This document shows, piece by piece, positions 34,141 through 41,294 of a DNA stretch of 49,243 nt. Numbering within the stretch: the first letter of the stretch is position 1; the number at the start of each line of letters is the position of its first letter. The stretch is from positions 1 to 49,243 of the forward strand of contig UQEY01000009.1 in assembly GCA_900540235.1 (NCBI GenBank), given 5' to 3'. This DNA comes from an uncultured Eubacteriales bacterium (GTDB lineage: Bacteria > Bacillota > Clostridia > Oscillospirales > Acutalibacteraceae). Made by a program: the position numbers and the translations under genes. The notes under the pieces are model-generated. The model was not told where the DNA came from and searched no databases. It saw only the letters and a program-made list of their open reading frames with translations.

Positions 34141-36984
34141 ATGTCAAATAAGGAGTATGAATATAAATTTGACCCGTCAAAAGTACCGAGCGACAGAGTG
34201 TACGATGACAGGGTTATGCACTATTATGAAAACCATTCAAACGAGCCGGTTCGCCCGCTTATTATCGCTCTCGGCAAGCACATTACCGACCGTGTTTTGT
34301 ACAAAATGCCGTGGCTTCCAAAGGTAGGCAAAGAGCTTACGACTAACGACCCCGAGTATTGGGGTCTCGCTTCGCTCGTTACCGATGATATGGCAGAGGT
34401 TGCGCTTAAAATGAAAGTGCACCACGGTATGAAAATGGCTGAAATTGAAAAGGCAACGGGCAAAAAGGCGGCTTACCTTGAACCGCTTTTAAAGGATATG
34501 GCAAATATCGGTCTTGTTGAATATAACTGGGAAAACCCACAGCACGAAAAGCAGTATGTGCTTCCTATGTTCGTTCCGGGTTCTGCCGAGTTTTTCAATA
34601 TGAAGTGGGACCAACTTTGCGAGCATCCTCAAGTGGCAAATTTCTTTGAGCGTATGACACAGCTTCCGCTCGAAGCTATCACACCTATGGTTCCTCCGGG
34701 AGGTGCAGGCATAGGTATGCATGTTATTCCGGTTGAAAAAGCAATCAGTATGGAAAATCAGTCGGCTGATGTTGAACATATTTCGCATTGGCTTGATAAA
34801 TACGACGGCAAGTATGCGGCAGGTCCGTGCTCTTGTCGTTACAGCCGTGCAATGTGCGGCGAGGGTTGCGCCGATGACCCTGAAGATTGGTGTATCGGTG
34901 TCGGCGATATGGCAGACTACCTTGTTGAAACAAATAAGGGTCACTATATCAGTCGTGAAAAAGTTATGGAGATTCTTCAGCGTGCTGAGGATAACGGCTT
35001 CGTTCACCAAATAACAAATATCGACGGCGAAAACAAAATTTTTGCAATTTGTAACTGCCAGGTTAAGGTTTGTAACGCACTTCGTACCTCTCAGCTTTTC
35101 AATACTCCTAATATGTCACGCTCCGCTTATGTTGCCAAGGTTGATTCCAAAGATTGCGTTGCGTGCGGTCGCTGCGTTGAATATTGCCCTGCCGGTGCGG
35201 TTAAGCTCGGTCAAAAGCTTTGCAAAAAAGACGGCTCAAGCGTTACATATCCAAAGCAGGAACTTCCTGACGCTGTTAAATGGGGCAAGGATAAATGGTC
35301 GCCCGACTATCGTGATAAAAACAGAATTAACTGTTACGATACCGGTACCGCTCCGTGTAAAACCGCTTGCCCTGCTCATATCGCAGTTCAGGGTTATATA
35401 AAAATGGCGGCTTTGGGCAGGTATACCGACGCTCTCGCTCTTATTAAAAAGGAAAATCCGTTTCCTGCAGTCTGCGGTCGAGTTTGTAACAGAAGATGCG
35501 AGGACGCTTGTACTCGTGGCACTATTGATAAGGCAGTTTCCATTGATGAAATTAAGCGTTTCATCGCTCAAAAAGATTTGGATGCAAAAACTCGCTATAT
35601 CCCTGAAAAGGTAATTCCGTCAAACCGTGGCGAATTCAGTAATAAAATCGCTGTTATCGGCGGCGGTCCTGCAGGCCTTTCATGCGCATATTACCTTGCA
35701 ACAACAGGTTATCGCCCAACTGTTTTTGAAAAGAATGAAAAGCCGGGCGGTATGCTCACTTACGGTATACCGTCATATAAGCTTGAAAAAGATGTGGTTG
35801 ACGCTGAAATTGATGTTATCCGTCAGCTTGGCGTTGAAATCAAATGCGGCGTTGAAGTAGGCAAGGATGTAACTCTTGACGAACTCAGAGCGCAGGGTTA
35901 TGAAGCGTTTTATATCGCTATCGGCTGCCAAGGCTCTCGCAAGCCTAACCTTGAGGGTGAGGATGCGAAGGGTGTTATGAGCGCTGTTGACATTCTTCAT
36001 AAAATTGCCGAAAATCACGACCTTGACCTTAAAGGTAACAAGACTGTTGTTATCGGCGGCGGTAATGTTGCTGTCGATGTTGCTCGTTCAACTAAGCGTT
36101 GCGGCGCTGATGTTCTCGGTATGTTTTGCCTTGAAAGCAGGGAGGAAATGCCGGCGTCAAGCGATGAAATTTTTGAAACAGAGGATGAGGGCATCAAAAT
36201 TAACAACGGCTGGGGCGTTAAACAGATTTTAACTGAAAACAATAAAGTTTCGGGCGTTGTGTTTAAAAAATGTGTGTCTGTTTTTGATGAAAACGGCAGA
36301 TTTAACCCTCAGTTTGATGAAAATGATACAAAGACCGTCGCTTGTGACCATCTCTATTTTTCAATCGGTCAGTCGATTGAATGGGGCGATATGCTAAAGG
36401 GTGAAGCGGTTGAACTCGGCAGGGGCAATGCTCCTCAAGCTGACAGCTTAACTTATCAGACTGCGCAAAAGGATATCTTTGTCGGCGGTGATGTCTATAC
36501 CGGTCCTCGCTTTGCGATTGACGCTATTGCGGCAGGCAAAGAGGGCGCAGAGTCTATCCACCGTTTCGTTCACTTTAATGCAAGCCTTACAATCGGCAGA
36601 AACAGGAGAGATTTCATTTCTCTTGACAAGGATGATATCAAAGTTGAAACTTATGATAATTCTTCTCGCCAAGTGCCTGCAATGAACAAGAATATTAACG
36701 CTAAAACTTCATTTTCCGATGCACATCTTCCGCTCACAGAGGAGCAGGTTAAGATTGAAACTTCCCGTTGCCTCGGCTGCGGCGCAAGCGTAGTTGACGA
36801 AAATAAGTGTATCGGTTGCGGCATTTGTACAACCAAGTGTGAATTTGACGCAATTCATCTTCACCGTGAGCACCCTGAGTGCAGTACGATGGTCAACTCT
36901 AATGACAAGATGAAAGCTATTTTGCCATATATGATTAAGCGTAATTTTAAAATTAAAAAAGCGGCTAAGGCTAAAAAGGACTGA
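34141..36984 (+). CDS. Multidomain Fe-S / FAD / NAD(P) oxidoreductase, GltD-like
   Basis: A 947-residue cytosolic flavoprotein. ATG 34141 fits the GAGGGAG ribosome binding site better than ATG 34135, which is too close. Domains in order: a ~200-residue helical N-terminus; a Cys-rich segment (PCSCRYSRAMCGEGC, then CNCQVKVC); a [4Fe-4S] ferredoxin motif (CVACGRCVEYCPAG, ~335-350); the GltD-type Fe-S region (TACPAHIAVQGYIK, VCGRVCNRRCEDACTRG, ~405-465); an FAD site (VIGGGPAGLSCAYYL, ~500) with EKPGGMLTYGIP; a second dinucleotide site (VVIGGGNVAVDVARSTK, ~640); the FAIDAIAAGKEGA helix; and a C-terminal ferredoxin (CIGCGICTTKCEFDAI). It probably moves electrons between NAD(P)H and a ferredoxin-type partner. 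It is followed by hypA (2-base gap) and a membrane protein. The exact reaction is unknown; glutamate synthase activity is unlikely with no large subunit present. Confidence 0.9.
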   Translation: MSNKEYEYKFDPSKVPSDRVYDDRVMHYYENHSNEPVRPLIIALGKHITDRVLYKMPWLPKVGKELTTNDPEYWGLASLVTDDMAEVALKMKVHHGMKMAEIEKATGKKAAYLEPLLKDMANIGLVEYNWENPQHEKQYVLPMFVPGSAEFFNMKWDQLCEHPQVANFFERMTQLPLEAITPMVPPGGAGIGMHVIPVEKAISMENQSADVEHISHWLDKYDGKYAAGPCSCRYSRAMCGEGCADDPEDWCIGVGDMADYLVETNKGHYISREKVMEILQRAEDNGFVHQITNIDGENKIFAICNCQVKVCNALRTSQLFNTPNMSRSAYVAKVDSKDCVACGRCVEYCPAGAVKLGQKLCKKDGSSVTYPKQELPDAVKWGKDKWSPDYRDKNRINCYDTGTAPCKTACPAHIAVQGYIKMAALGRYTDALALIKKENPFPAVCGRVCNRRCEDACTRGTIDKAVSIDEIKRFIAQKDLDAKTRYIPEKVIPSNRGEFSNKIAVIGGGPAGLSCAYYLATTGYRPTVFEKNEKPGGMLTYGIPSYKLEKDVVDAEIDVIRQLGVEIKCGVEVGKDVTLDELRAQGYEAFYIAIGCQGSRKPNLEGEDAKGVMSAVDILHKIAENHDLDLKGNKTVVIGGGNVAVDVARSTKRCGADVLGMFCLESREEMPASSDEIFETEDEGIKINNGWGVKQILTENNKVSGVVFKKCVSVFDENGRFNPQFDENDTKTVACDHLYFSIGQSIEWGDMLKGEAVELGRGNAPQADSLTYQTAQKDIFVGGDVYTGPRFAIDAIAAGKEGAESIHRFVHFNASLTIGRNRRDFISLDKDDIKVETYDNSSRQVPAMNKNINAKTSFSDAHLPLTEEQVKIETSRCLGCGASVVDENKCIGCGICTTKCEFDAIHLHREHPECSTMVNSNDKMKAILPYMIKRNFKIKKAAKAKKD

Positions 36985-36986
36985 TT

Positions 36987-37331
36987 ATGCACGAACTTGG
37001 TATAGTTTTTCATATCATTGACGAGATTGAAGATGTAGGCAGGCAAAATGCGCTTACAACCGTGTCAAGCGTTACGGTTGAAGTCGGCGAAGTGTCGGGT
37101 GTTTTGCACGATTATCTTGATGATTGCTGGCAATGGGCTTGTGCAAAAAGCGAGCTTATGAACGGCGCAAAGCTTAATATCGAGGTTATCCCGGCAGTCA
37201 CTTTTTGCGAGGACTGCAAGGGTGAATACAAAACGGTAGAGTACGGCAAAACTTGCCCGTATTGCCAAAGTGAGCGCACCTACCTTCTTCACGGCAATGA
37301 AATTATGATTAAGGAAATTGAGGCAAAATAG
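36987..37331 (+). CDS. hypA: HypA-like nickel/zinc metallochaperone, orphan
   Basis: A 114-residue protein with the HypA hallmarks: MHELG at the N-terminus, where His2 is the nickel ligand, and a zinc site formed by CEDC and CPYC near residues 72-92. In its known role HypA helps insert nickel into [NiFe] hydrogenase with HypB. Here no hydrogenase, hypB or other hyp gene is visible, and the gene lies 2 bases downstream of the large oxidoreductase, so the two are almost certainly translated together. This suggests a metal- or redox-related partner role specific to this operon. The gene symbol reflects sequence family only. Confidence 0.85.
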   Translation: MHELGIVFHIIDEIEDVGRQNALTTVSSVTVEVGEVSGVLHDYLDDCWQWACAKSELMNGAKLNIEVIPAVTFCEDCKGEYKTVEYGKTCPYCQSERTYLLHGNEIMIKEIEAK

Positions 37332-37335
37332 GCTC

Positions 37336-37434
37336 TCTTGTAAAGAGAGCTGTCAGCTATTAAGGCGAACGCAGTTCGCCCCTACGAAAGTCTGTATAAT
37401 TTAGATTTATCGTAGGGGCTAACACTGTTAGCCC
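37336..37434. repeat. Intergenic repeat between hypA and the membrane-protein gene
   Basis: A short CTCTCTT/AAGAGAG-type remnant with GCTGTCAGC is followed by a compact CCCCTACG-family copy (37364-37434). Its hairpins are GGCGAAC-GCA-GTTCGCC and GGGCTAAC-ACT-GTTAGCCC. The right hairpin differs from the left at paired positions with compensation. Confidence 0.75.
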
Positions 37435-37493
37435 GAAAACCCTTTTGCCTTAATTATATATTTTTATTCATTTTATTAGGGGAGGGAATGACA

Positions 37494-38537
37494 ATGTTAT
37501 TCCAAATTTACGGCGCCACAGCCGGTTGGCAACTTCTCGGTTGGGTTATGGTCTTTGCAGGCCTCGTCGTTATGAACGAAATTGCAAGGCGAACAAAAGC
37601 AGGCGGTATCTTCTGCTTTCTCGTTTTACCGGCAGCACTTACGGTATACTTCATTGCAATTTACATAGGTGCGGCAAAGGGTGCCGAATGGGCGCTCACT
37701 AACGATACATATGTTCATATGAACAGCTGGTTCCACTACGCAAAACTGTATGCGGCAACAGCAGGTTGTATCGGCTTTATGATGCTTAAATATAAATGGA
37801 GCATCGGCAAAAAAGAATGGTTCAAAGTTTTTCCGTTCGTAATTGTTGCTATCAACATTCTTATCGCAGTCGGTTCAGACTTTGAGTCTGCTGTAAAAGG
37901 CGGTATTTCAGGCGGTTGGTGGCTTTCATCAGAAAATGTTTGGCTTTACGGCGGCTGGTGGAACTGGGTTAACGGTATCGCCGGTATAATCAACATCTTC
38001 TGTATGACAGGCTGGTGGGGTATTTACTCATCAAAGGACAAAAAGGATATGCTTTGGCCTGATATGACTTGGTGCTATATCCTCGCTTATGACCTTTGGA
38101 ACTTTGAGTACACCTACAACAATCTTCCTACCCACTCTTGGTACTGCGGTCTTGCTCTCCTTCTTGCTCCTACATTTGCCAATGCATTTTGGAACAAAGG
38201 CGGTTGGATTCAAAACAGAGCCAACACCCTCGCACTCTGGTGTATGTTTGCTCAGGTATTCCCGCTCTTCCAGGACAACAGCCGTTTCTCTGTAATCACT
38301 TCAGTTTATGCAGACGGCTTTATGGACCCGAGCATCCATCCGACTTCTGCCGACCCAACAATGCAGGGCGTTGTTGCAATCGTTGCTCTTATCGCTAATG
38401 TTTGTGTACTTACCGCTATCATCAAGCGCTCGGTTGAACAGAAGAAGAATCCGTACAAAAACGAAATCTTTACCGACCAAAAAGATTACAAGCTCGCTCT
38501 TGAAAGAGCAGCCCAAGCAGCTCGCAAAGCAGCATAA
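37494..38537 (+). CDS. Polytopic membrane protein of unknown function (DUF5692-like)
   Basis: A 347-residue integral membrane protein with about eight or nine hydrophobic segments, rich in Trp and Tyr (GGWWLSSENVWLYGGWWNWV, then WPDMTWCYILAYDLWNFEYT). A soluble basic tail (EQKKNPYKNEIF) follows the last helix. I chose ATG 37494 because GGGGAGGG is 7 bases upstream; ATG 37488 is too close. It reminds me of the uncharacterised DUF5692 family, but I cannot confirm that here. It is last in the oxidoreductase-hypA operon and is followed by a terminator, so it may be a membrane partner of the flavoprotein. Confidence 0.8.
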   Translation: MLFQIYGATAGWQLLGWVMVFAGLVVMNEIARRTKAGGIFCFLVLPAALTVYFIAIYIGAAKGAEWALTNDTYVHMNSWFHYAKLYAATAGCIGFMMLKYKWSIGKKEWFKVFPFVIVAINILIAVGSDFESAVKGGISGGWWLSSENVWLYGGWWNWVNGIAGIINIFCMTGWWGIYSSKDKKDMLWPDMTWCYILAYDLWNFEYTYNNLPTHSWYCGLALLLAPTFANAFWNKGGWIQNRANTLALWCMFAQVFPLFQDNSRFSVITSVYADGFMDPSIHPTSADPTMQGVVAIVALIANVCVLTAIIKRSVEQKKNPYKNEIFTDQKDYKLALERAAQAARKAA

Positions 38538-38559
38538 GTTTTTGGTTGATATAAAAAAC

Positions 38560-38593
38560 AAGCCATCGGAAAAACCGGTGGCTTTGTTGATTT
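38560..38593 (+). terminator. Intrinsic terminator of the oxidoreductase operon
   Basis: AGCCATCGG (38561-38569) pairs with CCGGTGGCT (38575-38583) around AAAAA, with one G-U pair and a T-rich tail. Confidence 0.8.
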
Positions 38594-38615
38594 GAATTTG
38601 ATTATTATGTATAAT
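38587..38615 (+). promoter_or_regulatory. Predicted promoter of the toxin-like mRNA
   Basis: TTGATT (38587-38592), 17 bases, then a perfect TATAAT (38610-38615). It begins within the preceding terminator tail. Transcription would start near 38622 and end at the shared terminator, giving a ~180-nt RNA. Confidence 0.7.
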
Positions 38616-38690
38616 TGTTTCGGATAAGGAAAACTACCAAAACGGTCGGCGGTTAAATCTTGCCTCCACTCAATGAATGGAGGTGATGTT

Positions 38691-38765
38691 ATGGAATATC
38701 TTGTTATTATGGCAATAATAATTGTTCTTTCAACAGGCTACATAATTGAAATAAAAAAGAAGTAA
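38691..38765 (+). CDS. 24-residue membrane peptide, type I toxin-like
   Basis: The peptide begins MEYLVIMAIIIVLSTG, a single hydrophobic helix, and ends in EIKKK. This is the usual layout of type I toxins such as the Fst/TxpA and holin-like groups: a membrane-spanning helix with a charged C-terminus. Its ribosome binding site (GGAGG, 38679-38683) lies in a stem, CCTCCA (38663-38668) with TGGAGG (38678-38683), which would limit translation. The stop codon lies inside the left arm of the shared terminator. A convergent antisense RNA gene overlaps its 3' end. Toxicity is inferred from architecture only. Confidence 0.7.
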   Translation: MEYLVIMAIIIVLSTGYIIEIKKK

Positions 38766-38802
38766 TCGCCTCTACTCCACATAGTTCGATTACTTCTTTT
38801 TC
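38754..38802. terminator. Bidirectional terminator shared by toxin mRNA and antisense RNA
   Basis: AAGAAGTAATCG (38757-38768) is the exact complement of CGATTACTTCTT (38787-38798), with an A tract before it, a T tract after it, and an 18-nt loop. It would terminate transcription in both directions. Confidence 0.85.
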
Positions 38803-38845
38803 TATCGACTAAGGAGGTTAACCGCTGACGGCAAGCTCCTTATCT
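38754..38845 (-). ncRNA. Putative antisense RNA antitoxin
   Basis: A perfect minus-strand promoter predicts a start near 38845 and the bidirectional terminator predicts the end, giving an RNA of about 90 nt complementary to the toxin mRNA 3' end. Its 5' part carries GTCAGCGGTTAA (38829-38818), nearly identical to GTCGGCGGTTAA in the toxin mRNA leader (38645-38656). The 5' end can also fold through the near-complementary TAAGGAG/CTCCTTA arms. Confidence 0.65.
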
Positions 38846-38851
38846 GTTTTT

Positions 38852-38880
38852 ATTATATATTATCTTTTCAAAATTGTCAA
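38852..38880 (-). promoter_or_regulatory. Consensus promoter of the antisense RNA
   Basis: On the minus strand TTGACA (38880-38875), exactly 17 bases, then TATAAT (38857-38852): a full-consensus vegetative promoter driving no other visible gene. Confidence 0.85.
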
Positions 38881-38927
38881 CATTATATGTTTAAACAAGG
38901 CGATTATAATAGACAAACGCATTTTGC

Positions 38928-39300
38928 TTACGGTCGTTGCCTTAATTTAGATAGCCTAAAATGATAAGACTATCGTAGGGGCGGATATCATCCGCCTTCA
39001 TTAATATCGTGCTTATAAAAACAATTTAAAATAGAAAAATATTGTGGGGGCGAACTGCGTTCGCCTTTCTCTCCTTTCGTCAGCATAGCTGACACTTTCC
39101 TCAACAGCACGGAAAAACAACAGGGCTCTTTTAAGGGTCAAAGATTCTACGAAACAGTTCCCCGAACTGTTTCTCCCAAATTTGTTGCTCCTTAGGTCGC
39201 CAAATTTGGAATTCGGGGTCCCCAAAAAGCGTAAGCTTTTTGGGGAAAAGGAGAAAGGAATGAAGTGTTTATTATGAATTTTCAAAGAATAATTGCTTAT
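38928..39300. repeat. Nested intergenic palindromic repeats
   Basis: In order: CCCCTACG-family core and hairpin GGCGGAT-ATC-ATCCGCC (38980-38996); a second hairpin GGCGAAC-TGC-GTTCGCC (39049-39065); a CTCTCC-family part with GTCAGC-ATA-GCTGAC (39066-39101); a 14-nt tRNA-Val-like fragment (39115-39128); AAACAGTTC/GAACTGTTT; CAAATTTG/CCAAATTTGG; and the perfect 11-bp stem CCCCAAAAAGC-GTAA-GCTTTTTGGGG (about 39220-39245). No gene is supported here; an open frame on the minus strand (39013-39285) is made of repeat sequence. Confidence 0.75.
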
Positions 39301-39335
39301 AAGAAAATTTATTCAAACACGAAATTCCTTTGGAC

Positions 39336-39353
39336 GGGTCACAGGTTCGAGCC
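39336..39353 (+). other. 18-nt fragment matching the tRNA-Val T-arm, inverted
   Basis: GGGTCACAGGTTCGAGCC on the plus strand is identical to the T-arm region of the neighbouring minus-strand tRNA-Val (39424-39441 reversed). The flanks cannot complete a T-stem, so it is a fragment and not a tRNA gene. Confidence 0.7.
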
Positions 39354-39371
39354 TACCAACGCATTACATAA

Positions 39372-39408
39372 AAAAATAAAGGATACCGAAAAGGTATCCT
39401 TTATTTTT
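39372..39408 (-). terminator. Terminator of tRNA-Val
   Basis: GGATACC and GGTATCC pair around a short A/T loop, flanked by A-rich and T-rich tracts, directly after the tRNA 3' end. Confidence 0.85.
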
Positions 39409-39484
39409 TGGTGGAAACAACAGGGCTCGAACCTGTGACCCTCTGCTTGTAAGGCAGATGCTCTCCCAGCTGAGCTATGCTTCC
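39409..39484 (-). tRNA. tRNA-Val (anticodon TAC)
   Basis: A 76-nt cloverleaf including an encoded CCA. The acceptor stem GGAAGCA/TGTTTCC is followed by discriminator A. The D-arm contains AGCTCAGCTGGGAGAGC. The anticodon stem-loop CTGCC-TTACAAG-GCAGA gives anticodon TAC. The T-arm is ACAGG-TTCGAGC-CCTGT. It has its own promoter and terminator. Confidence 0.97.
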
Positions 39485-39497
39485 GTCAGCGATATTA

Positions 39498-39526
39498 AGT
39501 ATACACTATTGAATTAAGAATGTCAA
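39498..39526 (-). promoter_or_regulatory. Promoter of tRNA-Val
   Basis: On the minus strand TTGACA (39526-39521), 17 bases, then TATACT (39503-39498), about 14 bases before the tRNA. The -35 overlaps the mrnC stop codon. Confidence 0.85.
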
Positions 39527-39930
39527 GAGTTAATTTTAGAAAAAAGAAATTTTATTCTGTCAGTTTCCTCGTTTAAATACAAATAGCCGAAAAGCGCTTC
39601 AACTCCCGTTGCGCAGTGGTACTCGTTTTCGCTTGCACTTTTTGGGCAGTGACCCACTTTGGCATTTCTTCCACGCTTATATATCGCAAGTTCTTCTTCG
39701 CTTAGTTCATCTTTAATCTTTTCAAAAGCGGCGGTTTGAGCCTTGGCTGAAACATACTTGACGCTTTCCTTGTGCAAATCATTCACTGGGCGATTAGCGT
39801 CGAGTACAAGCGTTTCACGAACAAGAATTTCATAAATGCAGTCGCCTATAAATGCAAGATTTAACGGGCTTAACTGCTTTGGTTTAACATCTTTGTCAAC
39901 AAATCTCATATCATTAAGGCACATATTCAA
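39523..39930 (-). CDS. mrnC: Mini-ribonuclease 3
   Basis: A 135-residue RNase III catalytic domain without the double-stranded RNA-binding domain, the form that matures 23S rRNA precursors in Bacillus. The signature LAFIGDCIYEILVRE holds the catalytic aspartate. The second acidic cluster is in EYHCATGVEALFGYLYL near the C-terminus. GRNAKVGHCPKSA matches the conserved middle block. It overlaps the 3' end of obgE by 17 bases, so it is cotranscribed. An alternative start at 39909 just inside the obgE stop is possible, since neither ATG has a strong ribosome binding site. Confidence 0.92.
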   Translation of the reverse strand: MNMCLNDMRFVDKDVKPKQLSPLNLAFIGDCIYEILVRETLVLDANRPVNDLHKESVKYVSAKAQTAAFEKIKDELSEEELAIYKRGRNAKVGHCPKSASENEYHCATGVEALFGYLYLNEETDRIKFLFSKINS

Positions 39931-41188
39931 ACTCTATGTCATAGAGCGAAACAATGTCACCCTCCTCAATTCCTCTTTCTCTAAGCGCATTGAAAATGCC
40001 GCTTTTTTCAAGCACTCTTTGCATATACTGAAGCGCTTCGTAGTCCTCAATATCAATGCCTTTGAGCACTTTTGGAAACCAATTAGCCTCAACAAGGAAG
40101 TAGTGCGGCTCAACTTCGGTAATTTTGAAGCTGTTTTCGTCCTCTTTAACAAGTGCTTCAAGCGGGATAGGCTCACTTTCGTATTCCTTGATAGGCGGAA
40201 GCGTTTGAAGCTTGTTCCAAACTGCGTTCATAAGCTCCTTTGTGCCCTCCATAATCGGCGCACAAATTGAGTAGTATTCATATCCCTTTTCTTCCACATA
40301 AGCCTTAAACTTTTCAATCTGCTCCGGCTCAGCCATATCAATCTTGTTGCCGGCTACTATTTGAAGTCTTTTTGCAAGGTCCGGGTTAAATTTAACAAGT
40401 TCTTCGTTAATTTTTTCAAAATCTTCTATCGCTTCCCTGCCCTCACTGCCGCTGACATCGACAATGTGAACGAGAAGCCTGCACCTTTCAACATGGCGCA
40501 AAAATTCGTGACCCAAGCCGATACCTTCGCTCGCACCCTCAATAAGACCCGGAATATCGGCAATGACAAACGAGTTGCCCTCACCCATAGACACAACGCC
40601 GAGATTAGGCACAAGGGTGGTGAAGTGATAGTCGCCAATCTTTGGCTTAGCCTGACTTACAACAGAAATAAGGCTCGACTTTCCGACAGACGGATAGCCT
40701 AAAAGACCGACATCGGCAAGGAGTTTAAGCTCAAGCGAAACCTCCCATTCCTCGCCGGGAACACCCGGCTTTGCAAATCTCGGCACTTGACGGGTAGGTG
40801 TTGCAAAATGAATGTTGCCCCAGCCGCCTTTACCGCCTTTTGCCGCAACAAATCGGTCGGTTTTGCTCATATCAGCCATAACCGCACCTGAGTTTGCTTC
40901 CCTGATTATTGTACCTCTCGGAACTTTAATTTCAAGGTCGGGCGCTTTTTTGCCGTATTGACGGCAACCACGACCGTTTTCGCCGTTTTTTGCTACATAT
41001 TTTCTTTTGTATCTAAAGTCGGCAAGCGTTGCAAGATTGTCATCAACAACAAACACAACATCGCCGCCTTTTCCTCCGTCACCGCCGTCAGGTCCGCCTG
41101 CGGCAACATATTTTTCTCGGTGAAAAGCAACGGCACCTGCTCCGCCGTCACCCGCTTTTATTTTAATTTTTGCTATATCTACAAACAT
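39914..41188 (-). CDS. obgE: GTPase ObgE/CgtA
   Basis: A 424-residue ribosome-assembly and stress GTPase. The N-terminal glycine-rich Obg fold spans ~1-158 (IKAGDGGAGAVAFHRE, GGPDGGDGGKGG). The G domain follows with P-loop GYPSVGKSSL (~167-176), switch region DIPGLIEGASEGIGLGHEFL, and NKID as the base-specificity motif. A C-terminal OCT domain (~345-424) contains EDYEALQYMQRVLEKSG and GDIVSLYDIEFEYV. Its length is typical. AAAGGA precedes the ATG. It is followed directly by mrnC, so two RNA- and ribosome-related functions share one transcript. Confidence 0.97.
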   Translation of the reverse strand: MFVDIAKIKIKAGDGGAGAVAFHREKYVAAGGPDGGDGGKGGDVVFVVDDNLATLADFRYKRKYVAKNGENGRGCRQYGKKAPDLEIKVPRGTIIREANSGAVMADMSKTDRFVAAKGGKGGWGNIHFATPTRQVPRFAKPGVPGEEWEVSLELKLLADVGLLGYPSVGKSSLISVVSQAKPKIGDYHFTTLVPNLGVVSMGEGNSFVIADIPGLIEGASEGIGLGHEFLRHVERCRLLVHIVDVSGSEGREAIEDFEKINEELVKFNPDLAKRLQIVAGNKIDMAEPEQIEKFKAYVEEKGYEYYSICAPIMEGTKELMNAVWNKLQTLPPIKEYESEPIPLEALVKEDENSFKITEVEPHYFLVEANWFPKVLKGIDIEDYEALQYMQRVLEKSGIFNALRERGIEEGDIVSLYDIEFEYVP

Positions 41189-41218
41189 AATGTCATTCCT
41201 TTGTTTTTATTATTATAA

Positions 41219-41247
41219 ATTTTAACAAATTTTAATAAGAATTGCAA
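41219..41247 (-). promoter_or_regulatory. Predicted promoter of obgE-mrnC
   Basis: On the minus strand TTGCAA (41247-41242), 17 bases, then TAAAAT (41224-41219), about 30 bases before obgE. Confidence 0.55.
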
Positions 41248-41261
41248 TATAAATAATATTA

Positions 41262-41291
41262 AAGGACTGCAATCATTTGACTGCAGTCCTT
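41262..41291 (-). terminator. Terminator of the SNF transporter gene
   Basis: A perfect 10-bp stem AAGGACTGCA/TGCAGTCCTT with a 10-base loop lies 3 bases past the transporter stop codon. The tail is AT-rich but not a pure T run. Confidence 0.7.
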
Positions 41292-41294
41292 AAA

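Noticed and set aside
36987..37331. HypA as evidence for a [NiFe] hydrogenase locus
   Set aside because: No hydrogenase subunit or other hyp gene is present in the window; the neighbour is a GltD-like flavoprotein.
39013..39285. 90-codon minus-strand frame near tRNA-Val
   Set aside because: It translates palindromic repeat sequence (the CCCCAAAAAGC stem, CCAAATTTGG and GGCGAAC hairpins); no ribosome binding site.
39336..39353. A second tRNA gene on the plus strand
   Set aside because: Only the T-arm-like 18 nt match; no acceptor, D-arm or anticodon arm can be formed with the flanks.
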